A DNA stretch of 64,000 bases, taken from Actinomycetes bacterium. GTDB lineage: Bacteria > Actinomycetota > Acidimicrobiia > Acidimicrobiales > Acidimicrobilacustridaceae. This document shows positions 42,455 to 50,330 of the stretch, one piece after another (within the stretch, counting starts at the first letter, position 1; every line of letters begins with the position of its first letter). Under the pieces are notes generated by a model, which searched no databases, was not told the DNA's origin, and saw only the letters and a program-made list of their open reading frames with translations. The stretch covers positions 62,001 to 126,000 of the forward strand of contig JAKOVH010000030.1 of the NCBI GenBank assembly GCA_029782145.1. The letters run 5' to 3'. Both the position numbers and the translations under genes were made by a program.

Positions 42455-43630
42455 ATGGAGATCGGGTACACGCCGGAACAGGAGGCCCTGCGCAGCGAGC
42501 TGCGGGCCTACTACGAGCAGCTCCTCGACCCGGAGACGGTGGAGGAGCTCTCCCACAGCCACGGCATCGGTGAGGCGTCCAAGCGCGTCTGGAAGCAGAT
42601 GTGCTCCGACGGCTGGGCCGGCATCGGGTGGCCGAAGGAGTGGGGCGGCCAGGAGCGTGGCCCCATCGACCAGTTCGTGTTCTACGACGAGTCGATGCGG
42701 GCCGGTGCGCCGGTGCCGATGCTCACCCTCAACACCGTGGGCCCGACGATCATGAACTACGGCACCGACTGGCAGAAGGAGTTCTTCCTGCCGAAGATCC
42801 TCGCCGGTGACCTGCACTTCTGCATCGGCTACTCCGAGCCGGGCGCCGGCACCGACCTGGCCGCCCTGCAGACCCGGGCGGTGCGCGACGGCGACGAGTA
42901 CGTCATCAACGGCCAGAAGATGTGGACCTCCCTCGCGGGTGGCGCCGACTACTGCTGGCTGGCGGTGCGCACCGACCCCAACGCCAAGAAGCACAAGGGC
43001 ATCTCGGTGATCATCGTGCCGATGGACACCCCCGGCATCACCCTGCAGCCGCTGCACCTCATGGGTGAGCACGACATCAACGCCACCTTCTTCGACGACG
43101 TCCGTGTGCCGGCGAAGTACCTCGTGGGCGAGGAGAACGGCGGTTGGGGTCTCATCACCAACCAGCTCAACCACGAGCGGGTCACCCTGTGCGCCAGCGG
43201 CTCGGCGGAGGGCCACTACCACGCCGTGCGCCGCTGGGCCCAGGACACCCGGCTGCCCGACGGCCGCCGCGTGATCGACCAGGAGTGGGTGCAGCTCAAC
43301 CTGGCCCGGGTGCACGCCCGGCTCGACTTCCTGCGCCTGGCCAACTGGAAGGTGGCGTGGTCGGCCGACCAGGCCAAGCTCCACCCGGCCGACGCCTCGA
43401 CGGTGAAGGTCTTCGGCACGGAGTTCTACATGGAGAACTACCGGCTGCTCATGGAGGTCATCGGGCCCCGCTCCTACCTGAAGTCGCACGCGCCCGAGTC
43501 GCTGCTGCGCAGCCGCCTCGAGGCCGGCATGCGGGGCTCGATCATCCTCACCTTCGGGGGCGGCACCAACGAGCTGCAGCGCGACCTCATCGCCATGTTC
43601 GGCCTCGGGTTCCCCCGCGCCGCCCGCTGA
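42455..43630 (+). CDS. Acyl-CoA dehydrogenase, larger subunit of a probable heteromeric pair
   Basis: A 391-residue acyl-CoA dehydrogenase: GYTPEQEALRSELRAYYEQLL, GIGWPKEWGGQERGP, FCIGYSEPGAGTDLAALQTRA (FAD site), YVINGQKMWTSLAGGADY, and FGGGTNELQRDLIAMFGLG near the C-terminus, where canonical enzymes have YEGT with the catalytic Glu. WPKEWGG and the overall pattern recall FadE26/FadE28-type subunits of mycobacterial steroid side-chain dehydrogenases. A smaller partner gene follows after 38 bases. Leaderless-type promoter with a CRP-like site above it. Confidence 0.9.
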   Translation: MEIGYTPEQEALRSELRAYYEQLLDPETVEELSHSHGIGEASKRVWKQMCSDGWAGIGWPKEWGGQERGPIDQFVFYDESMRAGAPVPMLTLNTVGPTIMNYGTDWQKEFFLPKILAGDLHFCIGYSEPGAGTDLAALQTRAVRDGDEYVINGQKMWTSLAGGADYCWLAVRTDPNAKKHKGISVIIVPMDTPGITLQPLHLMGEHDINATFFDDVRVPAKYLVGEENGGWGLITNQLNHERVTLCASGSAEGHYHAVRRWAQDTRLPDGRRVIDQEWVQLNLARVHARLDFLRLANWKVAWSADQAKLHPADASTVKVFGTEFYMENYRLLMEVIGPRSYLKSHAPESLLRSRLEAGMRGSIILTFGGGTNELQRDLIAMFGLGFPRAAR

Positions 43631-43668
43631 CCGCCCGCTCAGAACGACGACGAGAGAAGAACGATCAG

Positions 43669-44739
43669 ATGGATTTCTCCTTCACCGACGACCAGGACGA
43701 GCTGCGGGGCCTGGCCAACCGCGTCCTCACCGATCGCTGCACGCCGGAGCACCTCAAGGAGGTCGCCTTCGGCGAGGGCTCGACCGGCGTCGACCTCGAC
43801 CTGTGGCGCGAGCTCGCCGAGCTGGGGATCGTCGGCATCGGCCTGCCCGAGTCCGCGGGGGGTGGCGGTCTGGGCTTCGCCGAGATCGCCATCGTCCTCG
43901 AGGAGGTGGGCCGCACGGTGGCTCCCGTCCCGGCCCTGCCGGTGATGGCGATGGCGGGGCCGTTCCTCGCCGAGCACGCCCCCGACCAGCTCGCCGGCCT
44001 GGCGTCGGGCGAGCGCATCGTCACCGCCGCCCTCCACGACATGGTGGGAGACGTCGGCCAGCCGTCGCTTGAGGCCTCGGGCGGGTCGCTCACCGGCGTG
44101 AAGACGAACGTGCCGTTCGGCACCGTGGCTCATGCCTTCCTGGTGTCGGCCACCGACGGCGTCTACCTCGTCGAGGCCGACGCCGCCGGCGTCACCGTCG
44201 AGCGCCAGGACACGGTCGACGACATCCCTGACGCGCTCGTCACCTTCGACGGCGCCGCCGGCACCAAGCTCAGCGGCCCCGAGGGCGTCGACCGCCTGCT
44301 CGAGCTGGGCCAGACCGGCCAGTCGCTGATCATGTCCGGCGTGGCCGACAAGGCCGTCGAGATCACCGCGGCCTACGTGAAGGAGCGGGTGCAGTTCGAC
44401 CGCCCCATCGCCACCTTCCAGGCCGTCGCCCAGCGCGCCGCCGACGCCCGCATCGACGCCCAGGCCATCACCCTCACGGCCTGGCAGGCGGCCATGCGCA
44501 TCAACGACGGGCTGCCGGCCGGGGAGCACGCCGCCTCGGCCAAGTACTGGGCGGCCGAGGGGGGCCAGCGCGTGGTGCACGCCGCCACCCACCTCCACGG
44601 CGGCGTCGGGGTCGACCGCGACTACCCGCTGCACCGCTACTACCTGTGGACCAAGAAGCAGGAGCTCCAGCTCGGTAGCGCGACCCAGAGCCTGCTGCGC
44701 CTCGGGAAGATCCTGGCCGACGAGCCCGTCGACGCCTGA
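43669..44739 (+). CDS. Acyl-CoA dehydrogenase, smaller subunit of a probable heteromeric pair
   Basis: A 356-residue acyl-CoA dehydrogenase-like protein: FSFTDDQDELRGLANRVLTD, LGIVGIGLPESAGGGGLGFAEIAIVLEEVGRTVAPVPA, YVKERVQFDRPIATFQAVAQRAADA and HLHGGVGVDRDYPLHRYYLWTKKQELQLGS. The FAD-site loop of the middle domain is reduced, as in the FadE27/FadE29-type partners. It sits directly after the larger subunit with its own short leader (GAGAGAAGAACG). A P450 gene follows with a separate promoter. The pair would oxidise a bulky acyl-CoA at the alpha-beta bond (inference). Confidence 0.85.
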   Translation: MDFSFTDDQDELRGLANRVLTDRCTPEHLKEVAFGEGSTGVDLDLWRELAELGIVGIGLPESAGGGGLGFAEIAIVLEEVGRTVAPVPALPVMAMAGPFLAEHAPDQLAGLASGERIVTAALHDMVGDVGQPSLEASGGSLTGVKTNVPFGTVAHAFLVSATDGVYLVEADAAGVTVERQDTVDDIPDALVTFDGAAGTKLSGPEGVDRLLELGQTGQSLIMSGVADKAVEITAAYVKERVQFDRPIATFQAVAQRAADARIDAQAITLTAWQAAMRINDGLPAGEHAASAKYWAAEGGQRVVHAATHLHGGVGVDRDYPLHRYYLWTKKQELQLGSATQSLLRLGKILADEPVDA

Positions 44740-44779
44740 GCGGCCGTCGCCGCACCGCGCGAGCGCCGACCCCTCATCA

Positions 44780-44793
44780 AACGTTCGTTGGGG
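44780..44793. promoter_or_regulatory. Imperfect palindrome AACG-TT-CGTT upstream of P450
   Basis: AACG and CGTT pair around TT, immediately before the TAGGGT -10 box (44794-44799) that lies 7 bases before the ATG at 44807. It could be an operator for the TetR protein encoded after the P450. Confidence 0.4.
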
Positions 44794-44806
44794 TAGGGTG
44801 GCCGGC

Positions 44807-46075
44807 ATGACGACGACCGACGCGCCGGACCTCGACATCCTCGACCCCCACTTCTACGACGACCCCTGGGCCGCCTACCGGTGGCTGCGCCACAACGACC
44901 CCATCCGCTGGGACGAGCGCAACCAGCTGTGGGTGCTCTCCAAGCACGACGACGTGGTGCACGTGTCGCGCCACCCCGAGCTGTACTGCTCGGCCCAGGG
45001 GGTGCGGCCGGTGCTCGACGTGCCGCTGTCGATCATCGCCATGGACGACCCCGAGCACACGCGGGTGCGTCGCCTCATCAACCGCGGCTTCACGCCCCGC
45101 CGGGTGCGCGAGCTCACCGACCACATGCGCCAGCTCACCAGCGAGCTCATCGACGACATCGCCGACCGGGGCGAGATCGACTTCGTCGAGGACTTCGCCA
45201 TCCACCTGCCGCTCATCATCATCGCCGAGCTCATGGGGCTCGACCCGAACCAGCGCGAGCAGCTCTACCGCTGGTCCGACGCCATGATGAGCGGCGAGGG
45301 CCGCTCCGACCCGGAGGACCCGGCCCTCGTGGCCGCCGGGGTCGCCTTCGCCGAGTACGCCGAGCTGTGCACCGGGCTGATCGCCGAGCGGCGGGGCAAG
45401 CCGGTCACCGAGGACCTCATCTCGATCCTCACCAACGCCTACGACGAGGGCGCGCTGGTCACGGGCGTCACCGCGGCGGCCGAGGCCCGCGAGGCCGACG
45501 GTGACACCGACGTCGAGGGCACCATGACCGACGACGAGCTGTTCATGTTCCTGTGCCTGCTCGTCGTCGCGGGCAACGAGACCACCCGCAACGCGCTGAC
45601 CGGCGGGCTGCTGGCCTTCTCGCAGTTCCCCCACGAGCGCGAGCGGCTCATCGCCCACCCCGAGCTCATCGACTCGGCCGTGGAGGAGATCGTCCGCTAC
45701 GTCACGCCGGTGATCAGCTTCAGCCGCACGGTCACCGAGACCCACGAGTACAAGGGCCACACCTTCGAGCAGGGCCAGAAGGTGCTGATGCTCTACCAGT
45801 CGGCCAACCGCGACGAGGACGTGTTCGACGCCCCCGACGAGTTCCGCATCGACCGCGACCCCAACCCCCACGTCGGGTTCGGCATCGGCACCCACTACTG
45901 CCTCGGTGCCAACCTGGCCCGTGCCGAGATCAGCGTGGTGTTCACCGAGCTGTTCAAGCGGCTCCACGACATCCGCCTCGCCGAGGGCGCGAGCGTGCCG
46001 CGGGGCGACAACACCCTGGTGATCGCCCTGCAGCACCTGCCGGCGGTGTTCACCCCGGAGAAGACGCTGCAGTGA
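44807..46075 (+). CDS. Cytochrome P450 (CYP142/steroid-hydroxylase-like)
   Basis: A 422-residue soluble bacterial P450. The I-helix oxygen motif is AGNETT (residues 255-260), the K-helix ExxR is EEIVR, and the heme loop is FGIGTHYCLGANLAR with proximal Cys365. The N-terminal pattern DPHFYDDPWAAYRWLRHNDPIRWDE and NRGFTPRRVRELTDHM resemble actinobacterial CYP142/CYP125-related enzymes that oxidise steroid side chains; that specificity is inference. It needs a ferredoxin and reductase; none is adjacent, though the orphan NuoF-like flavoprotein is 8 kb away. The ATG at 44807 is preferred to the in-frame GTG at 44798 because of the -10 spacing. A TetR gene follows after 16 bases. Confidence 0.9.
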   Translation: MTTTDAPDLDILDPHFYDDPWAAYRWLRHNDPIRWDERNQLWVLSKHDDVVHVSRHPELYCSAQGVRPVLDVPLSIIAMDDPEHTRVRRLINRGFTPRRVRELTDHMRQLTSELIDDIADRGEIDFVEDFAIHLPLIIIAELMGLDPNQREQLYRWSDAMMSGEGRSDPEDPALVAAGVAFAEYAELCTGLIAERRGKPVTEDLISILTNAYDEGALVTGVTAAAEAREADGDTDVEGTMTDDELFMFLCLLVVAGNETTRNALTGGLLAFSQFPHERERLIAHPELIDSAVEEIVRYVTPVISFSRTVTETHEYKGHTFEQGQKVLMLYQSANRDEDVFDAPDEFRIDRDPNPHVGFGIGTHYCLGANLARAEISVVFTELFKRLHDIRLAEGASVPRGDNTLVIALQHLPAVFTPEKTLQ

Positions 46076-46091
46076 CGGGCGGAGCCCGCTC

Positions 46092-46667
46092 GTGACCGCG
46101 GTGGGGAGCTCCACCAGGGAGCGGATCCTCGACGCCGCCTTCGCGCTCACGACGGCGGAGAACTCGAGCGGGCTCTCGATGCGTCGCCTCGCCGACAGCT
46201 GTGGGCTCAACGTGGCCACGCTCTACCACCACTTCCCCTCGAAGGCCGACCTGCTCAAGGCGGTGCTCGAGGAGCGTGGCTATCCGCGCCGCATCGGCGA
46301 GGAAGGCCCACCGCCGGAGCTCTACGACACGGCCTCGGCCGACCTCACCCTCCGGCGGTTGCTGAGCTGGCTGTGGCAGCAGGCCCAGGCCGAGGAGTCG
46401 GCCTGGCGGCTGCTCATCGGCGAGGGGCTGCGGGGCGAGCCGGGCGCACGCGAGGAGGCCAACCGGCTCGTCGCCCTGGTGGGTCCGGCGGTCGAGGAGT
46501 GGGTGCGACCGCTGGAGCCCCAGCTCGGCGATCGGCTGGTGCCGGTGGCCGGGCTGGTCCGCTCCATGCTGCTGTCGCTGGCGGTCGAGCACCTGGCCCT
46601 GGGGCCCGACCCGGCCCGCGACGCCGAGCGCATCGCCGCCGCGGTCGACGCGCTGGCGCTGCCCTGA
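46092..46667 (+). CDS. TetR-family transcriptional regulator
   Basis: A 191-residue regulator with the HTH in STRERILDAAFALTTAENSSGLSMRRLADSCGLNVATLYHHFPSKADLLKAVL (about residues 7-59), recognition helix NVATLYHHF, and a helical ligand domain. Start GTG at 46092, 16 bases after the P450 stop, so it is probably co-transcribed and may autoregulate through the palindrome at 44780. The ligand is likely a P450 substrate or product (inference). Confidence 0.9.
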   Translation: MTAVGSSTRERILDAAFALTTAENSSGLSMRRLADSCGLNVATLYHHFPSKADLLKAVLEERGYPRRIGEEGPPPELYDTASADLTLRRLLSWLWQQAQAEESAWRLLIGEGLRGEPGAREEANRLVALVGPAVEEWVRPLEPQLGDRLVPVAGLVRSMLLSLAVEHLALGPDPARDAERIAAAVDALALP

Positions 46668-46715
46668 TCCCACGCCGCATGGCACGATGACCCCCCGATC
46701 TGGGCAGGGAATCTG

Positions 46716-46731
46716 GACCTAGGACCCTTCT
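46716..46731. promoter_or_regulatory. CCTAGGAC motif in the response-regulator promoter
   Basis: ACCTAGGACCCTTCTC lies just upstream of the -10 box for the gene at 46763. A similar CCTAGGACTTTTCAC stretch lies at 51027-51041 upstream of the TasA-like gene at 50960. The shared core suggests a common regulator for both promoters. Confidence 0.35.
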
Positions 46732-46749
46732 CGGCCGCGCGACCCTAAC

Positions 46750-46755
46750 TATTCT
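46750..46755 (+). promoter_or_regulatory. -10 box of leaderless promoter (response regulator)
   Basis: TATTCT ends 7 bases before the GTG at 46763. Confidence 0.4.
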
Positions 46756-46762
46756 CTGCGGG

Positions 46763-47404
46763 GTGAGGGTCCTCGTGGTCGACGACCAGAAGCTGGTGGC
46801 GGACGGCCTGGTGCGCCTTCTCGCCCAGGAGCCCGGCATCGAAGAGGTGCGCGGGGCGGGCAGCGTCGCCGAGGCCCGCGACCGGGCCAGGGAGCTCGCG
46901 CCGTGCGTGGTCGTCACCGACTGGCAGCTGCCCGACGGCGACGGTGTGGCGGTCACCGACGCCGTGCGCGAGGTCAGCCCCGAGAACCGGGTGCTGGTGC
47001 TGGCCGACCTCGCCGACGCCGGGGCCGTGGGCGCGGCGTTGGCCGCCGGCTGCGACGGGTTCGTCACCCGCGATCGCGGCCTCGACGAGCTCGTGCACGG
47101 GGTCGGCGCGGTCAGCGAGGGCGAGGCCGTGCTGTCACCCGCGGCCGCCTCGGTGCTGGCCCGCGACCACCGCACCCGTGAGCGGGCCGACTCGCCGGTG
47201 CTCACGGCGCGCGAGCTCGAGATCGTCGACGGCCTGGCTCGCGGCCTCACCAACCGGGCCATCGCCGAGGAGCTGTACCTGAGCGTGCACACCGTGCGCA
47301 ACCACGTGCAGCGCATCTGCCGCCGCCTCGGCGCGCGCACCCGCCTCGAGGTCGTGATGATCGCCGCCCGCCAGGGACTCATCCAGCTCGCCTCCGGCGC
47401 CTGA
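46763..47404 (+). CDS. Orphan NarL/FixJ-type response regulator
   Basis: A 213-residue receiver plus LuxR-type HTH protein. The acidic pocket is VVDDQ (Asp7, Asp8) and the phospho-acceptor candidate is Asp53 in VVTDWQLPDGDG. Two switch residues are changed: the usual Thr/Ser region reads VLVLADLAD, and the conserved Lys is Arg in GFVTRDRG. Phosphorylation control may therefore be altered or absent. The HTH is LTARELEIVDGLARGLTNRAIAEELYLSVHTVRNHVQRICRRLG (about residues 149-192). No histidine kinase gene is adjacent. It converges on the TasA/SipW-like locus and shares a promoter motif with it, so it is the likely regulator (inference). Confidence 0.9.
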   Translation: MRVLVVDDQKLVADGLVRLLAQEPGIEEVRGAGSVAEARDRARELAPCVVVTDWQLPDGDGVAVTDAVREVSPENRVLVLADLADAGAVGAALAAGCDGFVTRDRGLDELVHGVGAVSEGEAVLSPAAASVLARDHRTRERADSPVLTARELEIVDGLARGLTNRAIAEELYLSVHTVRNHVQRICRRLGARTRLEVVMIAARQGLIQLASGA

Positions 47405-47443
47405 GCGGCGCCGTCCCCATCTCGGGCGCCGGGCCGCGTCGGC

Positions 47444-48070
47444 TCAGCTCGCTCGGCCGGCCCGCTGGGTGCCGGTGAAGGTATAGGCGATCACCGAGCT
47501 CTGGTTCGCCAGCGTGTTCCCGGCGGTGGCGGGCAGCGTCAGGGTGATCCGCAGGTGGTTGGTCCCACCGGCGGTGAGCACCGCCCCGGACAGCGTCCGG
47601 TTCGTCCCGATGACGGCCACGTTGTTGATGGCCGTCGACGTGGTGCCCGAGCAGGTGTACGTGTACGGCGTGGTGGCCGACTCGGTCCACGGCACCGTGC
47701 ACCGGGTGACGGTCATCCGCAGCCCCGTCGTGGTGTTGGTCGTGAGCGCCGAGCTCGTGGTCGCCACGGTGGTGAGCTGCAGCCGGGCCAGGGCGATCGA
47801 GCCCGTGTTGGTCACCGTGACGGCTCGCTGGATGGTGTCGCCGGCGGCGATGTTGCTGGCGCCGATGGTGAGCCGGTTGCCGGCCACGTTGCCGTTGATG
47901 CTGCTCAACGACACGGTGCCGGAGGAGACGCTCTGGGACGCCCCGGTCGTGCCGGTGAAGGCGGCGAAGGCGGCGCTCCCGGCACCGGCGACGACCACGG
48001 CGAGCAGGCCGGCGGCGACGGCGGAGCGTCGGGCCGGACCACGCCGGCGGGGGGTCATGGCGTGCTTCAC
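47444..48070 (-). CDS. TasA/camelysin-like secreted protein 1
   Basis: A 208-residue secreted protein: MKHAMTPRRRG, hydrophobic helix (about residues 17-36), then the processing-site region AAFAAFTGTTGASQSVSSGTVSL. The mature domain has alternating Thr/Ser/Asn-rich beta strands (GNRLTIGASNIAAGDTIQRAVTVTNTGSIALARLQL) and a C-terminal ITLTLPATAGNTLANQSSVIAYTFTGTQ strand, as in camelysin/TasA-type fibre proteins of Gram-positive bacteria. Such proteins are released by a SipW-type signal peptidase; the fused peptidase gene ends 8 bases upstream. The GTG start is set by the MKH N-terminus shared with the second TasA-like protein. Function: extracellular fibre or matrix protein (inference). Confidence 0.8.
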   Translation of the reverse strand: MKHAMTPRRRGPARRSAVAAGLLAVVVAGAGSAAFAAFTGTTGASQSVSSGTVSLSSINGNVAGNRLTIGASNIAAGDTIQRAVTVTNTGSIALARLQLTTVATTSSALTTNTTTGLRMTVTRCTVPWTESATTPYTYTCSGTTSTAINNVAVIGTNRTLSGAVLTAGGTNHLRITLTLPATAGNTLANQSSVIAYTFTGTQRAGRAS

Positions 48071-48077
48071 GGCGTGG

Positions 48078-50297
48078 TCAGCTCAGCTCGATCCGGCGGA
48101 TGTCGCTCGAGCCGTTGGAGGTCGCACGGTCGGCCACCAGCAGGTCGCCGTCGGCGAGGAAGGTGAGGCCCGACGGCGTGCGGGCCGTGGCGGCCAGGGC
48201 CGGGCCGTTGTCGCCGGTCGAGGTGTTCGAGCTGGTGAACGCCAGCGGCGACACCACGGTGCCCGAGACGCGCCGGACGCAGCGGGTGTCGGCCACCGCC
48301 ACGCTGCCGTCGGCGGCCACGGCGACGCCTTCGGGGCTCGAGAGCGACACGGTGCTGGCGGTGGTCGCGGTGGTGCAGCTGTTCGAGCTGCCGCCGCCCG
48401 CCACCCGTGACACCGAGGTGCCCGTGACCTGGCGCACGCAGGCCCGGCCGCTGTCGGCCACGAACACCGACCCGGACGCGTCGACCGCCACCCCGATGGG
48501 GTTGGACAGCGACACGGCCGTGGCCGTCGTGGTGCCGCAGCTCATGGTGCCGCCACCGCCGGCCACGTGCGACGCCGTGCCGGCGCTGATGCGGCGCACG
48601 CAGTTGCGCCCGGAGTCGGCCACGACGAGCGAGCCGTCGGGGGCCAGGGCGAGCCCGGAGGGGTTGGCCAGCGACAGCGACGTGGCGGCCACGGTCGTGG
48701 CGCAGGTGGTGGTCGTGCCGCCGCCGGCCACGCGGGTGACGTTGCCTGCGGTGTCGATCTTGCGCACGCAGTTGGCCCCGGTGTCGGCGACGTAGAGGTT
48801 GCCGGCCGCGTCGACGGTGAGGCCGCGAGGAGCGCTGAGCCGCAGGCCCGACACCGGCCCGGTGTAGGAGCAGGCGGTGCTGGCGCCCGTGCCGGCGAAG
48901 GTCGAGATCACCCCCGTGGTCGACACGACGCGGATGCGGTCGTTGCCCGAGTCGGCCACGAAGATGCGCCCGTCGGGCGCCTCGGCCGTCTCGTAGGGCG
49001 TGTCGAGCGACGCGGCGGTCGCCGGCCCGCCGTCGCCGGCCAGCCCGGCGTTGCCCGCCCCGGCGACGAGGCGCACCGCGCCCCGGCAGTAGTTGGTGGC
49101 CATCTCGGGGCTGGTGGGGGAGGTCCACGTGCCGCTCACCGCCTGGGTCGACAGGTACCGCACGGTGGTGAGCGGTGACGGTGGCGCCCAGGTGGCGTTC
49201 GTGGCCCCTGCCCCGGCCGTGGCCACGGTGGTGGTCGCACCGCCCGGGCTGGCGGCGCTGAGCACCCGGGCGGTGTCCAGCGCGTTCGGGTTGGTCCACG
49301 ACACCGTCACCGCCGTCGCCGAGCCCCACGCGCAGCCCACGTTGGTCTTGGTGGCCACGGTGGCGGTGGAGTAGCCGGCCGCCGCCGCGGTGGTGCCGGT
49401 GAAGGCGGCGGAGGCCGAGCGCAGGGGGACCCAGGCCAGGCCGAGCACCACCGCGATCACGACGACCGGCGCGGTGGCCGACAGGGCCAGGCCGGCCTTC
49501 TCGCGCTGGCGGTCCTCCGTCGGGGCGCCAGCGCCGGTCGGATCGGCGGAGGCCGGCTCGATCTCGGCGAGCAGGCGCCGCAGCGGCTCGACGGACGCCG
49601 GGTCGGCTGCCGCGTCCACGGCCGCGGGAGCCACGGCCGGGGGAGCCAGGGCCGGCGGGTCGTCGAGGAGGGGCTCGTCGTCGCCGGCGAGGCGGCCGAG
49701 CGCGCCGTCCCAGGTGGCGCTGGCGTCGGCGTGCGCGTCGCGGGCGGGCTCGCCGGGGCGGCGCAGCAGGTAGGTCACGCCGTACCACAGCACCAGGGCG
49801 GCGCCCGCCGCGGTGAGCACGATCCGGGTGGTGAGAGCCGACATGGCGAGCAGCAGCCCGCCGAGGTGGGGGACGGCGAGGCGCACACGGTGGAGGTGGT
49901 CGTCGTCGATCTGGAGGCGCCAGGGGTCGGGCCCGTTGTTGGCGTCGCCCTTGGTGGTGAACACGGGCCGGCCGTCGTCGCCCCGCTCGACGGCGGTGAC
50001 CCGGTGGACCGTCATGCGCTGGGTCTCGGGGGCGGCGAACACGATGACGTCGCCGACGCGGACGTCGTCGACGCCGATGGGGTCGACCACGATCGCCGAG
50101 CCCCGGTGGATGGTGGGCTCCATGGAGCCGGTGGGCACGGTCTGGACCAGCAACCAGCCGGTGAAGGTGCCCACGGAGAACACGAGCACCCCGACGACCG
50201 CGACACCGAGCAGGACCGCGCTCGCCCACCGCGACAGCGTCGCGAGGGGCGAGCGGCGGCCGCCCCGGAGGGGCCTCGCTCGACGGGTCGTGGTCAT
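48078..50297 (-). CDS. SipW-like signal peptidase I fused to a secreted NHL-repeat beta-propeller
   Basis: A 739-residue multi-domain protein. Residues about 26-47 form a membrane anchor. A SipW/ER-type signal peptidase domain follows, with nucleophile Ser58 in PTGSMEPTIHRGS, His98 in MTVHRV replacing the Lys of classical type I enzymes, and GDAN (residues 118-121). Residues 146-173 hold a second membrane segment, then a Pro/Ala/Asp-rich linker. At 276-292 a third hydrophobic segment leads into SASAAFTGTTAAAAG, the same AAFTGTT text found at the cleavage region of both TasA-like neighbours. After it come an Ig/FN3-like stretch and at least five NHL-type units (DGRIFVADSGNDRIRVV, AGNLYVADTGANCVRKI and others). 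The enzyme may cut its own propeller free (inference). Between the TasA-like genes, 8 and 33 bases apart. Confidence 0.85.
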   Translation of the reverse strand: MTTTRRARPLRGGRRSPLATLSRWASAVLLGVAVVGVLVFSVGTFTGWLLVQTVPTGSMEPTIHRGSAIVVDPIGVDDVRVGDVIVFAAPETQRMTVHRVTAVERGDDGRPVFTTKGDANNGPDPWRLQIDDDHLHRVRLAVPHLGGLLLAMSALTTRIVLTAAGAALVLWYGVTYLLRRPGEPARDAHADASATWDGALGRLAGDDEPLLDDPPALAPPAVAPAAVDAAADPASVEPLRRLLAEIEPASADPTGAGAPTEDRQREKAGLALSATAPVVVIAVVLGLAWVPLRSASAAFTGTTAAAAGYSTATVATKTNVGCAWGSATAVTVSWTNPNALDTARVLSAASPGGATTTVATAGAGATNATWAPPSPLTTVRYLSTQAVSGTWTSPTSPEMATNYCRGAVRLVAGAGNAGLAGDGGPATAASLDTPYETAEAPDGRIFVADSGNDRIRVVSTTGVISTFAGTGASTACSYTGPVSGLRLSAPRGLTVDAAGNLYVADTGANCVRKIDTAGNVTRVAGGGTTTTCATTVAATSLSLANPSGLALAPDGSLVVADSGRNCVRRISAGTASHVAGGGGTMSCGTTTATAVSLSNPIGVAVDASGSVFVADSGRACVRQVTGTSVSRVAGGGSSNSCTTATTASTVSLSSPEGVAVAADGSVAVADTRCVRRVSGTVVSPLAFTSSNTSTGDNGPALAATARTPSGLTFLADGDLLVADRATSNGSSDIRRIELS

Positions 50298-50330
50298 CGG
50301 GGTGCGGGTGGTTCGCTCAGTGAGCGGTCA

